Source of the DNA: Tricholoma matsutake
Taxonomy: Eukaryota; Basidiomycota; Agaricomycetes; Agaricales; Tricholomataceae
Reading direction: 5' to 3'
DNA length: 64,000 nucleotides
NCBI GenBank assembly: GCA_026075535.2
Contig: AP026550.1
Coordinates: forward strand, 496,001-560,000
Of this stretch, positions 34,183-44,011 are shown in pieces (position 1 is the stretch's first letter; every line of letters begins with the position of its first letter). The notes below the pieces were generated by a model. The model did no database searches and was not told the DNA's origin. It saw nothing but the letters and a program-made list of their open reading frames with translations. A program made the translations under genes and the position numbers.

Positions 34183-34436
34183 CCCTCACATTGAATGTGA
34201 GGGAGTGGGGATGATTGTGATTACATACATAAACAAAAAATCCTCCCTCTCACAAGATGCGAGAGGGAGTTTTATTAATATACATACAAAGCTAACCCCT
34301 TGCATTCGGCATGAGGGGGGAGGTAAAAACATGAAGAAAAAAATCCCTCCCCCATGCAAAATGGGGGAGGGGGGCACAATACTAAATAATTAAAAGTACA
34401 AAAAAAATCCCTCCCCACACAAAGTGTGGGGGAGGG
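34183..34436. repeat. Array of five strong hairpins at about 50-65-bp spacing
   Basis: Hairpins at 34183-34203 (CCCTCACATT/AATGTGAGGG), 34243-34269 (CTCCCTCTC/GAGAGGGAG), 34296-34318 (CCCCTTGC/GCATGAGGGG, bulged), 34345-34371 (CCCTCCCCCAT/ATGGGGGAGGG, loop GCAAA) and 34409-34436 (CCCTCCCCACAC/GTGTGGGGGAGGG, loop AAA). AT-rich spacers end in A-runs before units two, four and five. The stem sequence differs between units while pairing is kept. The array lies between the tRNA-like SINE and a hAT element. Confidence 0.8.
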
Positions 34437-35124
34437 GGAGGGGACGTGACCCCGCTGTGCTAGGTGTGTTGTCTGTCATTCCACCCACGATTAGCGCTTT
34501 AAGGTCCAGTTTGGTCCGGTTTTTTGCACCTTTGGGTGAAAACCACGGACCGAACCGGTGATATATTTTTCAATATCCTACAAAACTGTAACCACAACCG
34601 CAATAAACTGGTTATAAGTGGTTTGCCTATGGTTTACTGACTGGTTCTACCTACTGACTACATCATAACATAGGCATTGTACATAGTTAAGAAAGAATTA
34701 AAATATCCACCCCATGAGCAGTGGCTCATGGGGCTGGGTGCTGGCTGTCGTCATCCCCGTGGTGATCATTGTGGTTCCCCCCAGCAGTTGTCCGGGTTCT
34801 GCGCTGTACTGGCCCATGTTCCCCCATTGTTGCCCATGGTCGTTGGCATTAGTGGCGTTGATGTTGGCATCAGGTTTGTTGGCAGCAGTATGTGGTGTTG
34901 ACTTTGGCGTCAGGTTTGTTGGTGGCAGCATGTGGTATTGACTTTGGCATCAGGTTCATTGGTGGCAGCGGTGGCATTGGTGGCATTGGCATTGGTGTGG
35001 GCATTCTCCATGTTGCTGTGCACCTCATATCCACCCCACAAGCACAGAGGGCTCGTGGCAACAGTGAAGGTTGCTCTGGTGGTGGTTTGTCATTGTCGTC
35101 ATGTAGAAACCTAATAGATATATC

Positions 35125-35221
35125 CTAAAGAACAAAGAAAAGTAATAGTTAGTTGAAGTAAGCAAGAAACGAGCAAAAAAAAACATACCAAGGGCCCAAA
35201 CAACATTTGCCATTGTTTGGG
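35125..35221 (-). other. Hairpin-intron module, copy 4
   Basis: Intron-like 35125-35188 (64 nt): GTATGT donor, TTCAACTAAC branch site, TTCTTTAG acceptor. The exon end palindrome is 35192-35221 (GGGCCCAAAC / GTTTGGGA). Exon frame: SQTMANVVWAL. Confidence 0.6.
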
Positions 35222-35367
35222 ACCGCGTTGCAGTGTGACATGGCACTGGTTGTCCCCCGTAGTGGTCATTTGTCGTCCCTCCCTGTTGCTGTTGTTTGTT
35301 GTCACCCCTACTTCACCCTGTTAGGGGTTTCTCACAGCGGTGGTTGTCGGGGCACCCATGATCCACC

Positions 35368-35387
35368 CTGCAAGCAGTTGCTTGCAG
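35368..35387. other. Recurring palindrome CTGCAAGCAG-type
   Basis: CTGCAAGCAGTTGCTTGCAG. Compared with 28262-28281, the arms change together (CAAGC/GCTTG versus CGAGC/GCTCG). Confidence 0.7.
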
Positions 35388-35686
35388 GTGAGGGGCGGGT
35401 GCTGGTTGCTCTGGTCCCGTTGGCTTGTTGCAGTACTATAGTTCAAGGGGGTTAGGGGGGGTCAGTGACGTGGCATGGGTGGAGGTGCTGGGAGGTGCTT
35501 ACTAGGCAGGTGGCCCCTTGCACAGATCACCCAGCACCCTCTGTCGTCTGCTAGACCCCCTCCCTCTGTCTCCTGTCCATTATCGTGGCCTCACATCCCA
35601 TTTCAACAGGGAGGAGGGGGTAGGGTGGCCATGGGCATGTGTTGCACGCTTCACATCGGCGCCGGTCACTACCTGTAGTGTAGATC

Positions 35687-35786
35687 CTAAAAAACAATGA
35701 AATTCAGTTAGTTAGTTGATAAGAATAAGAGAAAAAAAGAAAAAAAGAAACCTATGGCCCAAATGACGGTAACTGTCGTTCCGGCC
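35687..35786 (-). other. Hairpin-intron module, copy 5
   Basis: Intron-like 35687-35751 (65 nt): GTTTCT donor, ATCAACTAACTAAC branch site, TTTTTTAG acceptor. The palindrome partner GGCCCAAAT / CGTTCCGGCC is degraded. Exon frame: AGTTVTVIWAI. Confidence 0.55.
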
Positions 35787-36185
35787 TGCAGTTGTCATTG
35801 CATAGTTGGTTGTGGTGGTTGTGTGGCCATGTTGCTGGGTGTAAGAGTGGTAAGAGGTGCCGGGAAGTGGGTAGTGGGAGTGGATGGAAAGGAGGGAGGG
35901 ACAAAGGAGGAAGGCGGCATCATCGAGGGTGGTGGTGGTTGTGGAGTGGAGAAGAGTAGTGTGTGTGAACAAAATTGATCGATCATGTACCTTAGCAACA
36001 TGACCCAAATAACCAGTTCTAGACTGGTCTCTACCGGTTTTGGACAGTCACACAATCTGTGAGAACTGCAACTGCAACACTTCAAAACTTGGAAAACCGT
36101 AACTGATAGTCCAGTTACGATCAGTGAAAGTTCGGTCCAGTTTGCAGTTATTTTGCAGTCCTATGCACTGGACCTTAAAGTGCTG

Positions 36186-36405
36186 CCCATGATCCACCCC
36201 ACGAGCAGTTGCTCGTGAGGCTGGGGGTAGGTGGCTAGTCATTGTTGTCGTTCCACCCACGATCCACCCCACGAGCAGTTGCTTGTGAGGCTGGGGGCAG
36301 GTGGTGCATTGTCATCTCCTATCCCTGCGCCTGGGCGTTGTTCCACCCCATGAGCAGTTGCTCGTGAGGCTGGGGGTGGGTGGCTTGTCATCATTGTCAT
36401 CTCCT
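36186..36405. repeat. Three tandem palindrome units of the dispersed repeat
   Basis: CACGAGCAGTTGCTCGTG (36200-36217), CACGAGCAGTTGCTTGTG (36270-36287) and CATGAGCAGTTGCTCGTG (36349-36366). Each is preceded by CCACCC and followed by AGGCTGGGGG. The spacing is about 70-80 bp. The intact arrangement suggests local amplification. Confidence 0.75.
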
Positions 36406-36410
36406 GTCCC

Positions 36411-37075
36411 TGTTAAGGGCAAAGCCTCAACCACTCAATCTAGTCAATGTCGTTTGGCGAGGTGCTTCCTCGACAAGTTGTTCAGCACTAGTCTTACTCA
36501 GAGCGTCTGACATAAGAGAGATAGTGCACTCTAGCAGGCCTTCTGCATAGAGTCGTTTGGGTTCATGCACTAAGGGGCTTCCTTAGTGGTTTCGAGTAAG
36601 TTCGCGAGTTCACAAGTTAAAGCTGTAGATTGCCTAGATCTAAACTAAGGACATCCCTACTATGAGTCACAGTACTTATACTAGAAGGGAGGTCCTTATT
36701 GTCCAATCGGAAAGATAGATGTGTATCAAGTAAGAATAGAAACAATAGGCCTCATGCCTTGCATGAGGCGTCCGATGTCACAGAGTGCTGCAGCGCAGCA
36801 TGTTGATTGTGAGAGTCCGACGTCATGGACCTCATGTCAAGAAGCTGTCGTATCACAGCATGTGTGGGAGTGGGTTCGGGTGCATGGAGTCACCATGCAT
36901 CAAGGGTGCCTTCCACAGGAAGGGGATCAAATGCATGCAGTAGGCATGCGTTGTGCATGTGTCTGGTGTCAAGGACATGCCCTAGGCATGAATCATGGAG
37001 TGCCTCCTGTCTGGAGAGGATCATCGGGTCAGTCAGGTCGGTCGGGTTCCATGAGTTACAAGGAAAATTGTAACA
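36411..37075. repeat. Solo LTR, 665 bp
   Basis: Starts TGTTAAGGGCAAAG and ends GGAAAATTGTAACA (TGTTA/TAACA inverted ends). GTCCC flanks both sides exactly (36406-36410 and 37076-37080). Across the junction the flanks rejoin as CTCCTGTCCCTGCGCCTGGG, matching the neighbouring repeat at 36315-36335. No internal element remains, as expected after LTR-LTR recombination. Family not represented elsewhere in the window. Confidence 0.92.
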
Positions 37076-37195
37076 GTCCCTGCGCCTGGGCATTGTTCCA
37101 CCGACGATCCACCCCATGAGCAGTTGCTCGTGAGGCTGGGGGTGGGTGGCTTGTTGTCGTTCATCACCATTGTCCCCCGTTTGGATTTCTGTTTT

Positions 37196-37226
<31 letters not shown>

Positions 37227-37335
37227 GGTTTGGGCACATCAGTGCAATGTGGTGCAAATACAGAGTTTGGTGGGTGCTTACTAGGCAGGTACCCCTCTTC
37301 TGGGGTCTCCTGGCATCCCTCTGCACCCTCCTAGC
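37076..37335. repeat. Low-complexity repeat copy with T14/G23 tract
   Basis: Contains the palindrome CATGAGCAGTTGCTCGTG (37115-37132) and an extreme homopurine junction, T14 then G23 at 37192-37228. This is followed by a segment that is the reverse complement of 26680-26770. The repeat is cut at 37335 by an LTR. Confidence 0.7.
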
Positions 37336-37726
37336 TGTTAGGAAACCACCCCATTACCTAATAAAATTTCATTTTTATTTTATTATGTCGAATTATGCTA
37401 CATGACACCAAATGATGCTAGCATGAGAATTTTATTTCACACGCATCAATATGCATGTGCATGTACAAGTGCGTCAGTAACAACAATGTACAATATATGT
37501 AACATAGTATATAAACCCTAAATATATGCCTAGGGGACCCCAGTTGTGTTCTCTTAGGTATTCCACATATATTTTCGGTGTGAAAGGCTTTCTCAACCAA
37601 CTCATCTATTAATAACCCCTCACATCAAAACCATCAGCTCCCGCATCATGTGTGCGGATCCCGCCCCCTTCTTGTAGAGAGAACCCACATGGTCTTAGCT
37701 AGCAGATAGTGGGTGTTGCCCTAACA
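37336..37726 (+). repeat. LTR-like segment, probably 5' LTR of the truncated gypsy element
   Basis: 391 bp with TGTTAGG / CCTAACA inverted ends and a GTATATAAACCC promoter-like box. The repeat it interrupts (…CTCCTAGC) does not resume on the right, so this is not a solo LTR. A gag gene starts 500 bp downstream on the same strand. The exact LTR end and primer-binding site are not certain. Confidence 0.55.
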
Positions 37727-38223
37727 GAAGAACACAACTTCCCATATCAGTGCGCCTTCTCTTACTTGCGCATATGTCATTGTTTCACCATGCCACATCT
37801 GATTACTCATCCTTTTGGCACGAGTCAGAAGTACTTGTATATACATAATCTACCTTTTCTTTTGTAAGCCGATGCCAGGCCTCGCCTTACATTGCGACTG
37901 CCAGTGATCGAGAGGCAGCGCTTGTCATTAGGACAGCTGCAACCAGACAACCAATTGGATCTGGTTTAGTTATGATTTACATCACTCTATTTGGACGACT
38001 ATTTTAGTTACAAGCCAAATTCAGTATTATCCCCAAGATTGGGCACTGTTGGAAGGGTTATTGATCCGAAGTGTCAAATTAGGTGCCTGATGAACGACGA
38101 ATGATTGACAAACCATTGATGAATGATTGATGAACGATCACGTGACCCATAAATGTTTGGAGAGATCTCAAAGCACAAATCTTGAATTTGTCAAAGAAGT
38201 GATTCATCACAGATTTTACCATT
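37727..38223 (+). other. Leader between LTR and gag
   Basis: About 500 bp without a gene. Short repeated 'GATGAACGA' motifs occur at 38086-38135, just before the gag ATG at 38224. It is interpreted as the untranslated leader of the retroelement. Confidence 0.45.
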
Positions 38224-39321
38224 ATGTCCAAACCCTCAACTTCTAATCCTGGCCCTAATCCTGTTCCCACACCAGCACTAGAGGCAAAAATTGATGCACT
38301 TACAGTGCAAATGTCCCAATTAGTGTCAGTGTTGGCAGCATCACAGCCCAGACAAGCAGAAGTACAGCCAGAGATGACAGGAGAAAGAGATGATGAGATG
38401 GAGGAGATGGTGGAGTGGATGTTGCAGGAGGATGAGATGGCAGAGAAATCCAGAAATGGAAAAGCACGCATACCTAAGTACGCGCCCCCACAAATCTTTG
38501 ATGGTACCATGGAGAATACAAAATCCTTCATCAGCTCTATAGTATTGTACATCCATGGGAGGAAGCCAGAGTTTCGTACAGCCGAGTCTAGGATTATGTT
38601 TGCTCTCTCATACATCCAGGGGGGGAAAGCACAGTTCTGGAGAAACGAGGCTATTAATCAAATTGCTGTGGGAAATAAACCATTTGCAACCTTCAAGGAA
38701 TTTCTGGAGAGATTGGAGGCACAGTTTGGAGACCCTAATCCAAAGGTGACAGCCAATGCTAAATTAAAGACCATGCGCCAAGGTTCCCTAACGGCAGATG
38801 AATTTATTTTGCAGTTCAAAGCAGAAGCTTTGCAAACAGATATGGGAGAAGCCGTGTTGGTAGAGTTTTTGAAAGCAGGATTAAATCCCTCTTTATTCAA
38901 GTCTATCTACCAACTACCTTCTATGCCAGAGAAGTTGGACGAGTGGTATAATTGGGCAATGCACCTTGACCGGCAATATCGGCAGGAACAGGCGGAGTCA
39001 AAGTTCATGTACGGAAGTAGTAAATTTGGAAAGTCATTGGGAGGAAAGTCCGAGAAAGGAAAGGCACCTCAGGTGCAAGCTCTGAGGGCATAGCCACCGG
39101 CCATGGCAGTGACACCTGTAGTTATGGAGTCAGCAGCACCAGCAGAGGCAATGGAGGTTGATCAAGCAGGGAGATGAGCCCCACTTAAATGTTTTAACTG
39201 TGGGCAGTTAGGACACATTTCTAGGAATTGTAGGCAGAAAAGAAAGATTAGGGAAGCTACAATCGAGGAAGTGAAGCCAGAGGAAGGCAGGCAGAAGAAT
39301 TTTGTGGAAGAGTCCCAGTGA
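38224..39321 (+). pseudogene. Truncated gypsy element gag
   Basis: The frame from ATG 38224 runs 289 codons to TAG at about 39091 (CAG expected). It then reopens through a TGA near 39176 to the zinc knuckle CFNCGQLGHISRNC (about 39196-39237) and stops at 39319. It has an N-terminal coiled coil (ALEAKIDALTVQMSQLVSVL), an acidic stretch, and the retrotransposon capsid domain (AQFWRNEAINQIAVG, FLERLEAQFGDPN, FKAEALQTDMGEAVL). The overlapping -1 frame starts the protease. Confidence 0.88.
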
Positions 39322-41035
39322 AGGTTTCCCCATTGGTGACCCAGAATCGTTACAATGTATTAGTATCCGAGGAAACCCAGCGTAAATCAGAAAACAAAAT
39401 CGAGGAGGAGTACAACCATTGTGAATCACGTGACAAAGAGGAGTACAACTGTTGTCAATCACGTGACAAAGAAAATTGTCACGTGTCATTTCCAAAAACC
39501 CCTAAATTCTTTATTCGCTCTGCGCAGATAGAACCTGAAATCACCTTGACTGTGGGACTGAAGACAGTGGACACGCATGCAGCTATTGATGTGGAAGCGT
39601 TGCTCGATAGTGGTGCTACAGGATTATTTATTAATTGGTCCTTAATTACTGGAAACGGTATTAACACATGCAAGCTGGTGCAACCTATAATGGTATACAA
39701 TATTGACGGAACAGTCAATCATGGAGGAACTATCAAGGAGGAGGTGACTATGGTACTAAAGTATCAGGAGCATCAGGAGCGAGCCGTATTTGAAGTGTGT
39801 GATCTTGGGAAAACCAATCTAATAATAGGATGTCCATGGTTATGGAAGCATAATCCTGAAATTGATTGGAAAACTGGGAAAGTACAAATGACTCATTGTC
39901 CTAAGGAATGTAATGTGTATGGGAGGAAGATGAAGAAGGAGAAAAGGAAAAAGAAAGAGAAAGAATGTCCGAGGAAGTATTCTGTTACGATGGAGGAAGT
40001 GGAGGATGAGGAAATGCCAAATGAGGAAGTTCTGGTCATGATTGAGAAAGAAGAGCAGAAGCAAACCTTTAGAGCAATTCATGGAGGACAGTCATGGGAC
40101 AAGAATATCATGAAGGTGGAGAAGCCAGTGGAGGAGGGTGCCAAAAGTGTATCATGAATATCTGTCAGTGTTCCAGAAGAAGGAGTCTGAGCCAATTGCT
40201 GGTGCAGAAGCCATGGGATCATGCGATTGAGATGAAGCCAGGGTTTGTGCCAAAGAAGTCGAAGGTATATCCGTTATCTCTGATGGAACAAGAAGAAGTG
40301 GATGCATTCCTGAAGGAGCAATTGTGCACAGGATACATATAACCTTCGAAATCACCACAGACATCACCAATATTCTTCGTGCCAAAGAAAGACCAAAGGA
40401 AGAGGATGTGTACAGATTATAGGTATCTGAATGAGTGGACAGTGAAGAACGCATACCCCCTGCCATTGATCTCAGAAATAATTGACAAGGTGGGAAAAGC
40501 CAAGGTCTTTACAAAATTGGATTTACGATGGGGATACAACAATGTATGAATAAAGAAAGGAGATGAGTGGAAGGCTGCATTTGCCATGCATTGAGGATCC
40601 TTCGAGCCACTTGTCATGTTTTTCAGGATGACTAATAGTCCCCCAACCTTTCAAAATATGATGAATGTCATTTTCAAGGACATAATAGACAAAGGCGTGG
40701 TAATAATATTCATTGATGACATTCTGATATTCACGGAGGATGAAGAGAATCATGAGGCAATAGTGCAGGAGGTGCTATGGAGGTTAGCAGAGAATGATCT
40801 ATTTTTGAAACCGGAGAAATGTGTGTTTGGGGCAAGCGAGATTGAGTTCCTAGGATTATTGATCGGCCCTGGTGGGATCAAAATGGATCCAATCAAGGTA
40901 CAGGCGATCAGAGATTGGCCTGCGCCCACCTGTGTCAAGGAGGTTCAAGCCTTCTTGGGACTCGCAAATTATTATCGTTGCTTTGTGCACAATTTTTCTA
41001 AAATTGCTGCACCCTTACATAACCTTATGTGAAAG
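39318..41035 (+). pseudogene. Truncated gypsy element protease and reverse transcriptase
   Basis: Protease: AIDVEALLDSGATGLFINWS then TNLIIGCPWLWKHNPEIDW. A frameshift near 40130-40180 leads to the reverse transcriptase ([45 protein letters not shown]), with FIDD as the catalytic motif. Stops at about 40340, 40547 and 40592 mostly match CGA. Sequence identity ends abruptly in the RT-RNase H connection (FSKIAAPLHNL), so RNase H, integrase and the 3' LTR are missing, probably lost when the Helitron or a deletion intervened. Confidence 0.9.
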
Positions 41036-41382
41036 GGAGTAGTGACGAAAATAACTTTTCATCAGGTCGGTCACAGGTCACACCCCCTGACAAATTGATT
41101 GCATTGGTACAGTATTAGTATTATGTACATAAATATAACCAGGTAGCGCGCTGGCGAGCAGTGGCAGAGCCCACTACTTTCGTAGCACCATGTAAGTAGG
41201 TGTGATAATGAGAGCACTTATACATATAACACAAGATATAGGTTTGTCTCTCACCAGATCTTGGTCATTGCGGTGAGTACTGGAGGATATGGTGGCATGA
41301 GAAGGAGGTGATGTACTGAATGTTTCAGTTGTTCGTGAGTAAGTATTTTGTCTTTGTCCTTATTAGTGTATGCATCGCTGCC

Positions 41383-42303
41383 ATGGATGATGATGTGCAG
41401 TCTATGATTGGGGTCGCCGATTTGGTGTGTACGCCGCTGTATGAATCAATCTTTGGGTCAGATTTTCGCAGAGGTCCTTGTGCTGCTGATGGCACTTCAT
41501 TTTTTGTAGGGGAAGATGTATCGTCTCCTGTGCAGCTGATTGTCATCGGCAAAGTCGAGGCAACATGTATCAATGATAACAGGCCGTTGTTGATGTTGGG
41601 TAGACCAGAAATGTGCTCCAAGATGATGGCTCTGCATTGGCAACAGGAGATTTTGGTGCTGGAGAGGATCGAGTTGCATGATGATTTCGTTGATCACAGG
41701 CTTGGTGCTGTTCATGTTTATTTCGTGGTTGTGTGAATAATTCTGATGCCTGCTCTCCTCGGATCGAGTGATGGATTCACCATTTAAATGGCACTGACGA
41801 CAGGATGTTGATATACATGTTTATTCATTATACGGTGAGTAATGTTCATTATGGTCATCACCTGTGTTGATGGATTGCAAACAGTCTGTAAACATTATCG
41901 ACAAGTTCTTGCAACCTGTTGATGGCAGCAATGTGAATGGTTAGTCAACGGTGTTCTTCACTTGTGTGCTCAGAGCACTGATGGCAGATGTTTCAGGTGA
42001 CATCGCAGTGGGAGATCTTGTTCATTGTCATGTAGTGCTCGGCTCTCAGCAACAAAGGTTGACAGAGGGTGTGCGTGTGAGTGAACATATCATTGTGTTG
42101 CAGGTGTTCATGTTGAGTTGGATGTTTTCAGCATTATTTTATTTTTGCATTGTCAGTCGATAGATTGCAAGACTCCGTTCCTGATAGTCTTCCGCTGGAC
42201 CATTGGCGACGTCTGTTGTTTGAATGAAACTCATGAAAGGCCATTTGTGCTTGATAGGGTACATTACAGTGTTCATTTAGACATAGTAGTACATGTTAGT
42301 TAG
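41383..42303 (+). CDS. Unidentified multi-exon gene at the 3' side of the Helitron
   Basis: The first open stretch (41383-41736) encodes MDDDVQSMIGVADLVCTPLY, then SSPVQLIVIGKVEATC and RPLLMLGRPEMCSKMM. Later stretches after intron-like signals give DIAVGDLVHCHVVLGSQQQ (about 41995-42060) and WTIGDVCCLNETHERPFVLD (42205-42265), ending near 42303. The LxxxGxV and GDLVHCHVVL strands resemble OB-fold barrels, and the first segment faintly resembles KLMKLMLFGEIAHC of the convergent gene at 42410-43903. The two could be diverged copies of one family. This is inference only; exon boundaries are not fixed and no database family is recognised. Confidence 0.4.
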
Positions 42304-42409
42304 TTACAACGGTAGTAAGTAATCAGTACACTAAGTTAACTTTTTTTTTCTGTGACAAAATGAAAGTAGGAGAGACAAAAGAAAACCAGAACACAGAAAA
42401 GAAACAATA

Positions 42410-43903
42410 TCATGTTGAGCGCGCTTTCCCCTTTGCGCCGTTAGACATTTGAGAGGATTCGGAGTTGGACCACTCGATCTTCATCAGCAAGTCATCGTCT
42501 GCAGCACTGTTGTTGTTCTCCTCATGAAACACTTTGAACTGAGAGCAGGGAGTAAGCATGGTATCTAGTCATGAATGAGTAGAATGCTCAGCAGAGGTCG
42601 TAAGTCCCATCGTGGTGGGTAACACTGGTTGGGTACGAAGTTCAATTGGCAGATCTGATTTTGCAATGACTCTGATGGTCTCTGCATTGATTTTGAATGT
42701 CTGTTATGGTGGGAAATGAATGTGTTTCATATGAATGTACATTACGCACCTTTCTCATTTTGGGTTGGCTTGCACTCACATTGGGGATTGCCATTTGATA
42801 CATGTGAAGCATGACATCACATAAAACCATGGTACTGGCATGCAGCTTGTCGTAATATTCCCAAGGAGGGATCAGATGGAGGTTGATGTCCCTAATGTCA
42901 TGTTGCATGAGCATGGCTCCATGATGGCGAAATAAATTGCCACCGTAATCCGGCAACAGATGTGGGTTGAAATGAGCGCTGATGTATATGTCATTTTCTA
43001 TCGGCGCCAGAGTGATTGAATATTCGGTGAGTAATATGAGCTACATTACATACCAGTGGGATACATCATCTTCTGTGTGTCGACAGTGGACAATGTAGAT
43101 GCAGTTGATTGATTGTTGCTCTCGGTCTGTGATTTTTGGCTCTCGGCACCATTGTCCTTGTCTCCAACCAGCTTTCATTTGGTTCCGATAGTGTGCAAGT
43201 TCAAGGTAGAGGCGATGGTTGCTGGAATCTGTGCTGTGTCAAAATTGAAGCACACGATGGAAGTTAATGTGAACATACCCCGTATATGGGTCCAAAATAG
43301 ACAAGGATCAGATCTCGGGGACCTCTGTTGGTTGATGAGGTTGATTTCAACCAATCTGTATGAGCGAATTGCTGTGAAGTACAAAACAAAGGTCAGGGAT
43401 GATATCAATTAGAACAGTGTACATATGTTTGGTTGTTCGTCCATAGTTAAGTTGTTATATATGTTTTGTAACTCTTGACATGTGTTGTCGAATAAAATAC
43501 TGATGTTTTCAGTAGCGCACATCAGTTTGGTGAGTGCGAGACAATATTTAGGCTTGGAACTGTCAACAATGAACTGAGGTGAAGCAAATAAGATGTCAGA
43601 ACATATCAAAGGAAAGAATGAATGCACATTGTCTGCTTTCATGAAATGATTGCCTTTGCAATCCAACTGCGTCCCTAAACTACAGTGCGCAATTTCTCCG
43701 AACAACATCAACTTCATCAGTTTGCCGCCACTGTCGACAAAGACACAGTTATCGTTCCTCTCCAGATTCTCCTTTTCCTCAAAGAAATCGACGCCACAAG
43801 AAAGTGATGCGAGAGTTTTGAACGTGTCCTTGGTGGATTCTTTCATGAAGCTCTTGTAGAATCCTTTCTTGCAATTTTGGAATAAAGGCGAAGGCTCGGT
43901 CAT
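42410..43903 (-). pseudogene. Unidentified multi-exon gene downstream of RepHel; possible OB-fold protein
   Basis: From ATG 43903 the first exon (to about 43420) encodes MTEPSPLFQNCKKGFYKSFM, FVDSGGKLMKLMLFGEIAHC, FFPLICSDILFASPQFIVDS and ALTKLMCATENISILFDNT. Exons with clean GT...AG introns follow: IRSYRLVEINLINQQRSP, then DIYISAHFNPHLLPDYGGN, INLHLIPPWEYYDKLHASTM, VLCDVMLHMYQM, TFKINAETIRVIAKSDLPIE, ending KGKARST at 42410. Two TGA codons replace likely CGA. The LFGEIA and VLCDVMLHMY strands suggest OB-folds, as in single-strand DNA-binding proteins, which some plant and animal Helitrons carry. It starts 109 bp after the RepHel stop on the same strand. Function unproven. Confidence 0.5.
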
Positions 43904-44011
43904 TCTTAAAGGTGGTGGTGGTCGTGGAACAACATGGACTGCGATGTCTTACAAGTGATGTCGAATTAGGTGAGACAATATTATCTGATGTTTATGCAAC
44001 TTACCAAGATG

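Larger units (their letters stand above)
34492..36185. mobile_element. Non-autonomous hAT element, 1.7 kb
   Basis: Ends TAGCGCTTTAAGGTCCAGT and (reverse complement) CAGCACTTTAAGGTCCAGT. Flanks are cccacgat (34484-34491) and cccatgat (36186-36193), an 8-bp duplication with one CpG change. Subterminal ACCGG/CCGGT motifs resemble the 17394-22424 element. No transposase. The interior is two minus-strand copies of the low-complexity repeat with hairpin-intron modules (35125-35221 and 35687-35786). Confidence 0.9.

Noticed and set aside
34183..34436. Hairpin array as a CRISPR array
   Set aside because: The units are not identical, spacing is irregular, spacers are AT-rich and non-unique in style, and the organism is a eukaryote.
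37336..37726. Solo LTR
   Set aside because: The interrupted repeat does not resume on the right and flanking 5-mers (ctagc/gaaga) do not match, so it is more likely a 5' LTR.
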